Source: Chloroflexota bacterium | GTDB taxonomy: Bacteria; Chloroflexota; Anaerolineae; Anaerolineales; UBA11858 | Length of the DNA stretch: 43,817 nucleotides | Reading direction: 5' to 3' | Assembly (NCBI GenBank): GCA_030609055.1 | Contig: JAUWCZ010000006.1 | Location: forward strand, 1 to 43,817 | Shown: in pieces, positions 26,603 through 35,649 of the stretch | Numbering within the stretch: the first letter of the stretch is position 1 | Layout: every line of letters begins with the position of its first letter | Notes under the pieces: generated by a model | The model's input: the letters and a program-made list of their open reading frames with translations, nothing else | What the model was told of the DNA's origin: nothing | Database searches by the model: none | Translations under genes and position numbers: made by a program

Positions 26603-28711
26603 TCAGGGAAGACCGGCTCTACTGTCGATGGTTCTCAGTTCAAAATAGGCTTCGATAGTCCTGCGCACAATTGGACCTGCAACAATTGCTCCTTCCCCGC
26701 CGTTATAAGCAAATGCAACCACGGCGACCTCAGGGTTGTCATATGGAGCGTACGCAAGCGTCCAGGCATGGGAAGGCCAGCTGCCAGGGATGCAAAGCCC
26801 TTTCTCATTGGCAAAGGTATCACAATATTCAGCTGTTCCGGTCTTACCGGCTACCGCAATACCGATATTCTCGAATGTATCTTCCAGTGTCCCGCTGGTG
26901 ACTGCAACCCTCATTCCTTCCTGAATTATTTCAACCACCCAGGGTTCAACAGTAATTTTTTCTCCGGTTAATTTTGCCTCGCATCCACCTGCACTTGTGG
27001 GATCACTGTATATATCTATGACTGGATCTACAGTAACGTCCCATTTCATCGTCGGCTCGAATGGAAGGATAGTTTCTCCCTCAGCATCTGTGATCCTTTC
27101 GATGATGGTTGGCTGCATGAGTTTTCCATCGTTGGCAATTGTTGCGGCAGACATTAAGATCTGCAGTGGGGTGGCAGTAACAAAACCCTGGCCAACACTG
27201 GTAATGTATGTATCTCCTGTTGACCAGTTTTCTCCATGAGCAATCCGCTTCCATTTTGGAGAAGGAATAATGCCATCTGCTTCTTCGGGGAGTTCAATGC
27301 CCAGAAAATCACCGTATCCTAGAGCTCGAGCATAAGTGCCTAAGCGGCAAATCCCTAATCCATCCGGAACCTCTCCGGGGATGCCCGTACCCAACTCTTC
27401 CGCATCTCCACCCCCGAGCTGATAGAAATATACGTTGCTGGAATTAGCCATTCCTCCGATAAAGTCCAGTTCCCCAAATCCTTCATCCTTCCAATCTACA
27501 TATGTTTGGCTCCTCCCCGGATCATTGGGAGTGTATTTATTGGCAAGCTGTATTTCTGGAGGAGTGGTGATAACTTGTTCTGGAGTGATAACTCCTTCAT
27601 TTAAGGCACCAAGCGCCGTAGAGAGCTTAAAGACTGAACCGGCGGGAAGTTCAGCGCCCACTGCCTGGTTAAGAAGAGGATTGCGGACATCAGCATTTAG
27701 CTGTTCATAATAATAAGCCGGAATCACCCTGGCCATGCGGTTATTCTCATAGGTGGGGTACGATACCATCGCCAATATTTCCCCAGTTTGAGGATTTATA
27801 GCGATAACAACACCGCTCGTGATTCTGAGCTCACCAAAATATGCGTTCCAATCGCCAATTTCATCCAACAGGATGGATTCGGCAGCTTGCTGCAGGCGGG
27901 TATCGAGCGTGGTGTAGATATTCTGTCCCGACAGGGGGGGGATCACCGGTACAGCATCCCGGATGATCTGCCCGCCGACGTCTACTTCTACAACCCGCTT
28001 ACCGGGTTTTCCGGATAAGATTGACTCATAAAATCGCTCCAGTCCTGCGTATCCGATCTTATCCCGATTGGTAACAAATCCGCGATCTGTGTAGTACTCT
28101 TCCTCGAGACTGGAGATTGGTCCCAGAAAACCGATGATACCTGCAGTCAGGGACCCGGTTGGATAATCCCGCACCGTTTCTATCTCAATAGAAATCCCCG
28201 GCCAATCCATGGCTTTTTCCTGGATGATCTGAGCATTCGTCTGGTTAATATTGCAGGCGATTTTAACATCCTGATAGGGGGCGCTTTGTTCGCCATATTC
28301 AATGATCTGGCTGATCCCATGATCAGATACACAAGGCACAAATGGATTTTCAGGAGTGATCTCGCTCTGAGAGATAGGAACATCAATATAATCCGCCAGA
28401 AAGCGAATAATATCCTGGATAGCTCCCTGATCATCTGGTAAATCTGCCGCGGTGACAACCACATTGTAGGAAGCGACATTTCTCGCCAGTACAATGCCAT
28501 TCCGGTCAAAAATCACTCCACGGGTTGGCGCGAGACTGATTTCCCGTAACCGGTTCTCCACTGCTTGTGCAACCCAGATATCACCATTGATGATCTGGAT
28601 AGAAAAAAGGCGGATGATAAATACCAGGAATATCAGTCCGAGCACAATACCAAAGGATGTGATCCGGTTGTTATTGATTTTATTATGGGAAGACACTGGG
28701 GAAGGTGACAT
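26603..28711 (-). CDS. mrdA: penicillin-binding protein 2 (class B transpeptidase)
   Basis: PBP2 cross-links peptidoglycan for cell elongation with RodA. This 702-residue protein begins with a single membrane helix (about residues 19-40). It has the dimerisation domain with RGVIFDRNGIVLARN, and a transpeptidase domain with S359 in PAGSVFK, an SSN motif and KTGT starting at K623. The C-terminus is DSRAGLP. It lies in the mre unit, 2 bases after mreD, and minC follows 70 bases later. PBP2 rather than PBP3 is inferred from the mreBCD/rodA context. Confidence 0.95.
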   Translation of the reverse strand: MSPSPVSSHNKINNNRITSFGIVLGLIFLVFIIRLFSIQIINGDIWVAQAVENRLREISLAPTRGVIFDRNGIVLARNVASYNVVVTAADLPDDQGAIQDIIRFLADYIDVPISQSEITPENPFVPCVSDHGISQIIEYGEQSAPYQDVKIACNINQTNAQIIQEKAMDWPGISIEIETVRDYPTGSLTAGIIGFLGPISSLEEEYYTDRGFVTNRDKIGYAGLERFYESILSGKPGKRVVEVDVGGQIIRDAVPVIPPLSGQNIYTTLDTRLQQAAESILLDEIGDWNAYFGELRITSGVVIAINPQTGEILAMVSYPTYENNRMARVIPAYYYEQLNADVRNPLLNQAVGAELPAGSVFKLSTALGALNEGVITPEQVITTPPEIQLANKYTPNDPGRSQTYVDWKDEGFGELDFIGGMANSSNVYFYQLGGGDAEELGTGIPGEVPDGLGICRLGTYARALGYGDFLGIELPEEADGIIPSPKWKRIAHGENWSTGDTYITSVGQGFVTATPLQILMSAATIANDGKLMQPTIIERITDAEGETILPFEPTMKWDVTVDPVIDIYSDPTSAGGCEAKLTGEKITVEPWVVEIIQEGMRVAVTSGTLEDTFENIGIAVAGKTGTAEYCDTFANEKGLCIPGSWPSHAWTLAYAPYDNPEVAVVAFAYNGGEGAIVAGPIVRRTIEAYFELRTIDSRAGLP

Positions 28712-28713
28712 AG

Positions 28714-29205
28714 TTATTCCAGTGGATTTATCTGCTGGGCAATATCCTGCGTAATGATAAATACCGGCAGAGAAAGCATAAAGTTAAGAATGATGCTGGG
28801 GAGGGTCACTGTTTGAAGAACTGTGTTGAACTGGAGTGAACTTCCCCGGAGGAATAATACCAGATACGATAATCCATGGGTGATTAAAGTACCGGAAAAA
28901 ACTACCAGAAGCTGCATCAGAAATGAGAAACGCCAAATTCTCTCTCTGAGGAAATAGGCGAACCAGGTTACGATCAGAAAGCTCACTGTGAATAATCCGA
29001 AGGGCAAACCGGAAAAGAAGTCAGTCAGAAGCCCTCCTACTATACTCCACTGCCAGACATCCTGAACTGATTTCTGCAAGGCGATTGCAACTAAAACTAC
29101 CAGCATCAGATCCGCGGTGCCGCGATTCAGCGGTAAGCGGCTGATGACGGCAGACTGGAAAATTGTTATTAGACTAAGAACAGGGATGCTTAGAATCACA
29201 GACAT
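28714..29205 (-). CDS. mreD: rod-shape-determining membrane protein MreD
   Basis: MreD is a polytopic membrane partner of MreC and the elongasome. The 163 residues have about five hydrophobic segments and the family's FFSGLPFGLFTVSFL motif near residue 63. Sequence conservation in MreD is weak, so position between mreC and mrdA adds to the call. It starts 22 bases after the mreC stop. Confidence 0.9.
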   Translation of the reverse strand: MSVILSIPVLSLITIFQSAVISRLPLNRGTADLMLVVLVAIALQKSVQDVWQWSIVGGLLTDFFSGLPFGLFTVSFLIVTWFAYFLRERIWRFSFLMQLLVVFSGTLITHGLSYLVLFLRGSSLQFNTVLQTVTLPSIILNFMLSLPVFIITQDIAQQINPLE

Positions 29206-29227
29206 AATAAATCACTGATCTTTCGAA

Positions 29228-30073
29228 TCAAGGTGTATCTATTGGAACAAGCGGTGAAATGTCCACTGGATTAAAATTGGTAATCACCAGAACGATATTT
29301 AGGTCGTAAAAATCGGTAACTGGTTGGACAGAAGCACTCTGAAAGAGAGCGTTTTCCCGGCTTTTAACACTTGTGATCTGACCGATAATAATATTTGCGG
29401 GATAGTTACCACCCAATCCGGAGGTTAATATTAGGTTTCCTGGATTCACATCAGCTTCCTGTGGAATTTGCTCTAGGGTGAGATCTCCAGTGATAGACCC
29501 TGATAGGACCGCAGCACTCCGGGATGGTTCAATACGGATGTTGATTTTCGTCGCAGGATCAGTGATTAAACTCACACGTGCTCCTGATGCGGTTACTTGA
29601 ACCACCCGGCCAGCCAACCCGTTTTGGGTCACCACCGGCATACCGCGTTTTAGCCCATCATCTGAACCCCTATTGATAATGATGTAGTTAAGGAACGGAC
29701 TGGGATCTCTACCGATGACTGATGCGCCGATGTATTTATTCTCAGGATTAGCTCTGGCAAATTCCAGTAAGGCGGATAATATTTCATACTCCACCAATTG
29801 CTGCTGGAGTTCAACGATCTGAGCTTGCATCCGGGCGTTTTCTGCTTCCAGGCCCGTGTTTTGTTGGCGGATTTCTCTAATATCACGAGATGCGGATATA
29901 AAACTTTCCATTCCCTGATATTGTTGCGAGACCCAGGTTTGAATGGAAGTTAGGGGAGATAAAACCAATCTGGATAGTGAGGTAAAGACACCGCTAAGTG
30001 CCAGTGCTAATATTCCTATTGCTGCCAGACTGATAGCCAGTGTCCGAATTGATCTTGGAAAACGTTTATTCAT
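29228..30073 (-). CDS. mreC: rod-shape-determining protein MreC
   Basis: MreC links MreB to the periplasmic PBPs. The 281 residues show one N-terminal membrane helix (about 11-33), a coiled coil with EIRQQNTGLEAENARMQAQIVELQ (65-88), and two beta domains with IGRDPSPFLNYIIINRGSDDGLKRGMPVV. The C-terminal tail is rich in Pro and Asp. No clear Shine-Dalgarno precedes the ATG. A 16-codon ORF (30066-30116) ends over this start. Confidence 0.94.
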   Translation of the reverse strand: MNKRFPRSIRTLAISLAAIGILALALSGVFTSLSRLVLSPLTSIQTWVSQQYQGMESFISASRDIREIRQQNTGLEAENARMQAQIVELQQQLVEYEILSALLEFARANPENKYIGASVIGRDPSPFLNYIIINRGSDDGLKRGMPVVTQNGLAGRVVQVTASGARVSLITDPATKINIRIEPSRSAAVLSGSITGDLTLEQIPQEADVNPGNLILTSGLGGNYPANIIIGQITSVKSRENALFQSASVQPVTDFYDLNIVLVITNFNPVDISPLVPIDTP

Positions 30074-30116
30074 ACCGATACGATAGGATATCCTTGTGTT
30101 GGACGTTCTTGGCCAT
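30066..30116 (-). CDS. possible 16-codon upstream ORF overlapping the mreC start
   Basis: ATG (30116-30114) opens 16 codons whose TAA overlaps the mreC ATG. AAAAGGAG lies just 1 base before the ATG, which is too close for efficient initiation. The role, if any, would be translational coupling to mreC. It may be chance. Confidence 0.2.
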   Translation of the reverse strand: MAKNVQHKDILSYRYE

Positions 30117-30216
30117 GCTCCTTTTACACTACCCCGGGGTTATGTTCTGGATGTGTTTTCAGCAATAGGGATGATAACGTCGGGGGAGGAAAAAGGTGGC
30201 TGAAGTCTCTGAAGGT

Positions 30217-31284
30217 TTATTCTCTCTGGGCGCTCTTGCGCTCTAAACCGATAAATAAATACTTCCATTTATCCATTTCTTCCAGAGCAACTCCCGCTCC
30301 CCTGGCGACACAGCTAATCGGATCTTCCGCCAGCCAAGCCCGTATTTGGAGTTCTTCAGTTAGCCGTTGATCCAAACCTTGCAATAGGCTGCCGCCGCCG
30401 GCGAGACAGACCCCATTGTCCATTAAATCGGAGAGGATCTCTGGGGGAGTTTCATCCAGTGCGTCTCGGATAGTATCGATGATTGTTTGAACTGAATCTG
30501 AGATGGCATCACGGAGTTCAATGGATGAGATTTCAACCGAATCCGGTAATCCTGTGACCAGGTTTCTACCCCGGAGTGTGACGGTTTTTTCTTCCGGAAG
30601 AGGATAAGCTGAACCAATATTTATTTTTGCTTCCTCAGCTAAACGCTGGCCAATGAGTATATTGTATTTATTGCGGATATATTGGATGATATCCTCATCC
30701 AGTTCGTCTCCCGCAACGCGTAAGGATCGGGAGGATACTACACCCCCCATTGTCATGATGGCGACTTCGGAGGTTCCACCTCCAATATCGACTATCATAC
30801 TGCCACCGACAGCATCAATCGGTAATCCAGCTCCAAGGGCAGCCGCAACAGGTTCTTCGATTAAATAGGTTTGCCTGGAGCCGGCAGCCATTGCCGCATC
30901 ATAAACTGCTCTTTTTTCTACTTCCGTAACACCGGCGGGAATTCCGATAATGACTCGGGGACGAGGGACTGGGACAATGCTCTGCTGATGTGCGCGGGCT
31001 ATAAAGTATTCCAGCATCGCCTGGGTAATCTCAAACTCGGATATTACACCGTCCCGAAGAGGGCGTAGCGTAATGATGTCAGAAGGTGTCCTACCGATCA
31101 TTTCTTTGGCAGCAACTCCAATAGCGATCGGTTCCCGGGTTCGTTTATTTATTGCAACCCAGGAAGGCTCATGTATAACGATGCCTTTTCCCCTGACATG
31201 CACCAGGGTGTTTGCTGTTCCTAAATCGATTCCGATATCTAAAGAAAAATATCCCAACAGCCAATCGAAGGGAGAAAATGCCAC
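30217..31284 (-). CDS. mreB: actin-like cell-shape protein MreB
   Basis: MreB forms filaments that guide lateral wall synthesis. The 355 residues carry the actin-type phosphate-1 motif DIGIDLGTANT (residues 16-26), phosphate-2 IVDIGGGTSEVA and the adenosine motif CLAGGGSLL. The start is a GTG at 31284, with AAGGAG six bases upstream. The ATG seen near it is out of frame. An extended -10 promoter lies just before. Confidence 0.97.
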   Translation of the reverse strand: MAFSPFDWLLGYFSLDIGIDLGTANTLVHVRGKGIVIHEPSWVAINKRTREPIAIGVAAKEMIGRTPSDIITLRPLRDGVISEFEITQAMLEYFIARAHQQSIVPVPRPRVIIGIPAGVTEVEKRAVYDAAMAAGSRQTYLIEEPVAAALGAGLPIDAVGGSMIVDIGGGTSEVAIMTMGGVVSSRSLRVAGDELDEDIIQYIRNKYNILIGQRLAEEAKINIGSAYPLPEEKTVTLRGRNLVTGLPDSVEISSIELRDAISDSVQTIIDTIRDALDETPPEILSDLMDNGVCLAGGGSLLQGLDQRLTEELQIRAWLAEDPISCVARGAGVALEEMDKWKYLFIGLERKSAQRE

Positions 31285-31314
31285 TTCATGCTCCTTTTTG
31301 TTCTAGCCAGCTAG

Positions 31315-31323
31315 ATTATACCA
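31315..31323 (-). promoter_or_regulatory. extended -10 promoter of mreB
   Basis: On the minus strand TGGTATAAT gives a TGn extended -10 with a perfect TATAAT (31320-31315). The -35 is weak (AATACA at 17 bases). The start would be near 31308, heading the nine-gene unit. Confidence 0.6.
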
Positions 31324-31498
31324 GCTTTGTTTTATTATGTATTCCGGAAGATAAACCGAGTAAAAAACTGGAAAATAACCATATTTTAGGTGATATTAAG
31401 AGCATCATTTCTGTCAATCAGGGCGATAATCTGGAATCCAAAAGATGATGGTATTTTTGAGTATATAATATAGGTGGTTGTTCAGCCGGGAGGCTCTG

Positions 31499-32251
31499 AT
31501 GGCAAAACAAAAACTTACCAGTGATATATCTCAGGTGCTGAGTTTTCCTTTTAAAGATGAAAAGTGGTTAAGTAAACTAGCCATCGCCAGTGTATTAATA
31601 TTCCTTAGTTTTATTCCGGTCTTCCCTGTAGTCCTTTTCTTGGGTTATCTGGCTGAAATCATCCGCAGAATTGCAATGGACCAGGAATCGCCTTCCCTTC
31701 CCGAATGGGATGACCTAAGTAACTATTTCCAGGTCGGTTTCAGGCTCTTTGGTGCAGGTGCTGTATATATGCTCCCGGCGACTTTGTTTATGGTGATCGG
31801 GTATGCAGGGATGTTCATCCCTGTGGCCATGATGGAAATTGGTTCATTGACAGAAAACGAAGCCATGTATTATATGATTGCAGCCTACGCGGCTGGTTTT
31901 GGATTAATGGGGATAGGCGCAATGTTATCGATGGTGACAGGTGTAATTCTTCCTGTTGCTGGATCACATGTGGCGGTAAAAGGGGATTTTACGGCAGCAT
32001 TTAGATTTAAAGAGATCTGGCAAATCTTTAAAGCCAATTGGAGCGGATTTCTGGTTGCGTTCCTGATTATCATTGGTGGGAGTATAGTCTTATATTACGG
32101 TTCGTATTTTCTCATTGCCACTGTGATCCTGTGCTGCCTATATCCTTTTGCCCTCTGTGTAATGTCTGCTTATCTTGGCCTGGTAGGCGCAGCTTTATTT
32201 GGAGAGGCCTACCGGGACGGTACGGCGAGATTGCTTTCACGCGGTGAGTAA
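31499..32251 (+). CDS. polytopic membrane protein, DUF4013-like
   Basis: The start is the ATG at 31499 (250 residues, MAKQKLTSDIS), with GGGAGG close upstream. It has about six hydrophobic segments between residues 25 and 235, with gaps of polar loops such as MDQESPSLPEWDDLSNYFQVGF. The pattern FKDEKWLSKLAIASVL, followed by the PxLPEWDDL and F..G......P..LF segments, resembles the DUF4013 family of uncharacterised membrane proteins. Function is unknown. A TATAAT (31464-31469) upstream may be its -10, but no good -35 is visible. A terminator follows. Confidence 0.85.
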   Translation: MAKQKLTSDISQVLSFPFKDEKWLSKLAIASVLIFLSFIPVFPVVLFLGYLAEIIRRIAMDQESPSLPEWDDLSNYFQVGFRLFGAGAVYMLPATLFMVIGYAGMFIPVAMMEIGSLTENEAMYYMIAAYAAGFGLMGIGAMLSMVTGVILPVAGSHVAVKGDFTAAFRFKEIWQIFKANWSGFLVAFLIIIGGSIVLYYGSYFLIATVILCCLYPFALCVMSAYLGLVGAALFGEAYRDGTARLLSRGE

Positions 32252-32295
32252 TTGAGTAATAGCCCGGCGAGAGTCCAAACCTAGTTTTCAAAGAT

Positions 32296-32324
32296 AACCT
32301 CCAGATCAGAGCTGGAGGTTTTTA
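32296..32324 (+). terminator. intrinsic terminator
   Basis: A 9-bp stem pairs 32296-32304 with 32312-32320, with a 7-base loop, and runs into a U-tract (TTTTTAT). Confidence 0.85.
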
Positions 32325-32356
32325 TGTCAATCAGGTTCGATCCTTTTGTATTTCCC

Positions 32357-32385
32357 TTGTAATATCAGCAGAAAAAGTGTATAGT
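32357..32385 (+). promoter_or_regulatory. promoter for the lamin-tail protein gene
   Basis: TTGTAA (32357-32362) and TATAGT (32380-32385) are 17 bases apart. The predicted start is about 80 bases before the TTG start codon. Confidence 0.5.
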
Positions 32386-32469
32386 GAGTAATAGGAATAT
32401 TGCAGGAAAGGGGCAATTACGCAATAATAATCTTCCTTAATCCGGCATTATGGGCTTAGGTGGGTAATT

Positions 32470-35400
32470 TTGAAGATCGCTGGGGGATATTTAGGAAAGT
32501 CCGGATATTGTTTCCTGATTATTATAGTTGTTGGATTAATCAGCGCTTCGTGTCTGAAACCAGTGCGCCGGATATCTATCTGCAAATTGCAAGGTTCAGG
32601 TCTAACATCGCCATTCAACGAGCAGGAAGTGATAGTATCCGGGATAGTGACTGTAGATCTTCCGGATAATACTCCAGGGGGATTCTTTATCCAGGATGTA
32701 GAATGCAGTAATAAAAGCATCAATGGCATTTCCAGTGGAGTGTTTATAGTTTCCGAAGCCAACTATGATCGGGTTTCTATTGGCGATGAAGTCTCTCTAC
32801 GCGGTATTGTAGTCGAATTTTCCAGAGAGACGAGTATTCTTGCCAGGGAAGATTCAATCCAGATCTCTTCTGTAGCAAACCCGTTACCTGATGAAGTGGA
32901 ACTTGTAAAAACATACCAGGATGATGGAGTATCTCTTGATTATGAATCAAGCGAGGGCATGCTGGTGATTCTGCCAGCAGCACGAGTGGTCAAATCAGGG
33001 GATATGACAGGAAATTTTTGGGTATCTCCGGACCTTCTTTGGAATGAAAATGATAATCCTGATGATATGAACGGTACTCGCAATTCACTGCGGATATCTC
33101 ATGATCAGACTAATCATCACCTCAACACAGCTGTTGTAGGTGATTATGTAGAACATCTAGCAGGAGTACTCCGTCAGGATAGAGATGAATATCTACTTCA
33201 GTTAATAGAACCTGCCAGAGTGGTGCTAAAGCCCGCTATAAATCATCAGGTAATTGAGATAACTGAGAAGATAGCTCAAGATGGCAGAGAAGATTTTGAA
33301 TATGAATATCAGGAAGAAGAGATAAAACCATCAAGTACTCCGATCCCTACCGTTACGCCCACAACTTATCCTGTTAATCTACTCATCACAGAAATTCTTC
33401 CAAATCCAAAAGGCAGAGAGCCGGATGGAGAATGGATTGAGATCTATAATCCTGATATTTATGCTTTACCCTTGACTGGGATAAAAGTAGGAGATGAGAC
33501 AACCCAGCGAGGTAAAGAAGGGATGCTGCGTTTTCCGGATGGTTACTACATCGAAGCCAACCAGGTCCTGGTAATTGCCCATAATGCTGCCGCATTTCGA
33601 TCACGGTATGGTTTTTTTCCTGATTTTGAATTTGTAGATAGTGATGATCTGGTTCCAGACATGCTGCCTTATTCGGGCTGGGGGGGTAGTTCGGTTCAGC
33701 TGAGCAATGGTGGCGATGAGGTGATGGTGCTTGATCCCTGGGATAAAATGGTTGACTTGGTCTGTTATGGAAACACTACTTTTCCAACTTTTCATCCCGC
33801 AATTCCAGCTCCAAAAGAAGAACAAACCCTGGAACGTTATCCTCCGGATAAAGATCGAGACAAAGCCGGGGATTGGCGGGTACGCTCAGGGGGGTCTCCA
33901 GGCAAATTGGACTGGAGTCCTCCGACACAAGCTGCTTCTCCAACGCCCAGTGGGGAACCAACTACGGAACCGTCTCCATCACCTTCAGGAACAAGTACAC
34001 CCTTCATTCCATCAGCTACTCCTGCTCCAGTTCGGCTGCTGATAAGTGAAGTTATGGCAAATCCGTTGGGGGATGAACCGGAGGGTGAATGGGTAGAAAT
34101 CTATAACCCTGATATTGAGCCGATGCCACTGACAGGGGTTAAGATAGGGGATGCTGCCTATTCAGGAGATCCGGAAGGAATGCTGGTATTTCCCCCAGGA
34201 GAGGTGATCAAGCCTGGTGGTCTGGTCCTGATCGCATTTCAATCAACAGATTTTGAAATGGAATATGGATTTAAACCGGATTATGAAATCTCATTTTCGG
34301 ATTCGGATGTGAAGCAACTCTTGCCATATAAGAATTGGGCTGGTGAATTCATCCGGCTCAGCAATCTGGGGGATGAGGTAGTGCTGTTAAATGGTTGGAA
34401 CGAAATTGTAGATGCCCTAGCATATGGAGCTTCAACCTATGAATTCTTCCAACCCCCGGTCCCAACGGCACCTGAGGGGAGGTCCCTGGTAAGAGTTCCT
34501 CATTGGGTTGATACGAATTCTGCCGCCGATTGGGAGGTGGCTGAAGATCCCTCTCCGGGGAAACCCAATGTTCCTCTCTTAACCAGCACACCAGGAACTA
34601 GTCCTTCCCCATCCTCAACATTTACACCGGGCGTAACAGTCTCAGGTACACCAACAGTAACACCATCTATTACCTCATCTCCCTGGATATCCCTTACCCA
34701 AACTATGCAGATGACACCTTCTCCAGCTACTTCGCCATCCCAATCCTCTACGATAACTCCGACAACAACAACCTCACACACGCCTACCATAATGCCATCT
34801 CCATCCCAATCTTCCGAGCCAAGCCCAAGTTTATCTTCAACTGCCACTCCTATGAAAACAGCTACGCCGGTTATACCTACTGCAACTGATACTGTAACTC
34901 CTTCGCCAAGCCGGGAACCAACGATAACTCCCGGTCTCGCATTAACTGGTTCTTCTACTCCTGATCCCACCATTGCAGGGACAACTGTCCCAACTGCATC
35001 CATCACTCCCATTCAACCCTCTTCTACGCCAACACCAACCTCTGTCGAGGATCTGTTAATCGTTCTGAATGAGATTCATGCAGACCCTGATCCTATCCTG
35101 GGTGATGCTAATGGAGATGGTGTGGTTCATATTGATGATGATGAATTCCTTGAGTTAATCAATCTCGGTGAGTCAACCCTGGATCTAAGTGGCTGGGTTA
35201 TCACCGATGGGGTCCGAACCAGATATACCTTTCCGCCTGGTTTAATGATTTCCGGGCATTGTGGCCTGATTATTTTCGGTGGGGGCTCTCCCACGGGGGA
35301 TTTTGGAGGAAGTCTAGTACAGGTTACAGGAACATTGGCTTTAAACAACACTGGCGATACGGTTTCCTTATGGGATCTGGAAGAGAATCTACGTCTTCGA

Positions 35401-35565
35401 ATCAGTTATGGTATGGAAGGCGGCTTGAATCAATCCTTAACCCGCTATCCGGACCTTACCGGATCTTTACCGCTAACTCTACACGGAGAGATAAACCCAG
35501 CTGATAACACTCTTTACTCACCCGGCGTAAAAGTAGATGGGACAGTTTTTGGAATTTGCCCTTAA
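32470..35565 (+). CDS. exported protein with nuclease-type OB region and three lamin-tail domains
   Basis: The 1031-residue protein starts with TTG, with GGTGG nearby. Residues 1-28 look like a signal peptide. Cys28 after ISAS could be a lipid attachment site, but the lipobox is poor. Residues 34-265 resemble the OB-fold region found ahead of the catalytic domain in ExeM/YhcR-type extracellular nucleases (LQGSGLTSP, GIVTVDL, GGFFIQDV, YESSEGMLV). No exo/endonuclease domain follows. Lamin-tail domains are at about 300-480 and 520-700, with LLITEILPNP and LLISEVMANP, each with EW(I/V)EIYNPDI. A Thr/Ser/Pro-rich linker (about 702-857) comes next, then a third divergent lamin-tail domain (858-1031) with a DANGDG loop. 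It is likely on the cell surface. The function is unknown. Confidence 0.88.
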   Translation: MKIAGGYLGKSGYCFLIIIVVGLISASCLKPVRRISICKLQGSGLTSPFNEQEVIVSGIVTVDLPDNTPGGFFIQDVECSNKSINGISSGVFIVSEANYDRVSIGDEVSLRGIVVEFSRETSILAREDSIQISSVANPLPDEVELVKTYQDDGVSLDYESSEGMLVILPAARVVKSGDMTGNFWVSPDLLWNENDNPDDMNGTRNSLRISHDQTNHHLNTAVVGDYVEHLAGVLRQDRDEYLLQLIEPARVVLKPAINHQVIEITEKIAQDGREDFEYEYQEEEIKPSSTPIPTVTPTTYPVNLLITEILPNPKGREPDGEWIEIYNPDIYALPLTGIKVGDETTQRGKEGMLRFPDGYYIEANQVLVIAHNAAAFRSRYGFFPDFEFVDSDDLVPDMLPYSGWGGSSVQLSNGGDEVMVLDPWDKMVDLVCYGNTTFPTFHPAIPAPKEEQTLERYPPDKDRDKAGDWRVRSGGSPGKLDWSPPTQAASPTPSGEPTTEPSPSPSGTSTPFIPSATPAPVRLLISEVMANPLGDEPEGEWVEIYNPDIEPMPLTGVKIGDAAYSGDPEGMLVFPPGEVIKPGGLVLIAFQSTDFEMEYGFKPDYEISFSDSDVKQLLPYKNWAGEFIRLSNLGDEVVLLNGWNEIVDALAYGASTYEFFQPPVPTAPEGRSLVRVPHWVDTNSAADWEVAEDPSPGKPNVPLLTSTPGTSPSPSSTFTPGVTVSGTPTVTPSITSSPWISLTQTMQMTPSPATSPSQSSTITPTTTTSHTPTIMPSPSQSSEPSPSLSSTATPMKTATPVIPTATDTVTPSPSREPTITPGLALTGSSTPDPTIAGTTVPTASITPIQPSSTPTPTSVEDLLIVLNEIHADPDPILGDANGDGVVHIDDDEFLELINLGESTLDLSGWVITDGVRTRYTFPPGLMISGHCGLIIFGGGSPTGDFGGSLVQVTGTLALNNTGDTVSLWDLEENLRLRISYGMEGGLNQSLTRYPDLTGSLPLTLHGEINPADNTLYSPGVKVDGTVFGICP

Positions 35566-35574
35566 ACTTGCAGA

Positions 35575-35609
35575 TAAAAAAAGAGCCGCCTCTTGGCAGA
35601 AGCAGCTCT
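35575..35609 (-). terminator. intrinsic terminator after lexA
   Basis: On the minus strand an 8-bp stem (35609-35602 with 35589-35582, one G-U pair) is followed by seven U. It lies 41 bases after the lexA stop. Confidence 0.8.
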
Positions 35610-35649
35610 AGATGAGGAGGGTGAAGCGTTCCCTCGATATCCACAAGAT

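Noticed and set aside
34500-35012. 170-codon minus-strand frame opposite the Ser/Thr/Pro linker
   Set aside because: Its Val/Gly-rich composition is the mirror of the biased linker codons. It is a low-complexity shadow.
33300-35050. Direct DNA repeats or a CRISPR-like array in the lamin-tail gene
   Set aside because: The repetition is at protein-domain and Thr/Ser/Pro level, with diverged codons and no regular spacers.
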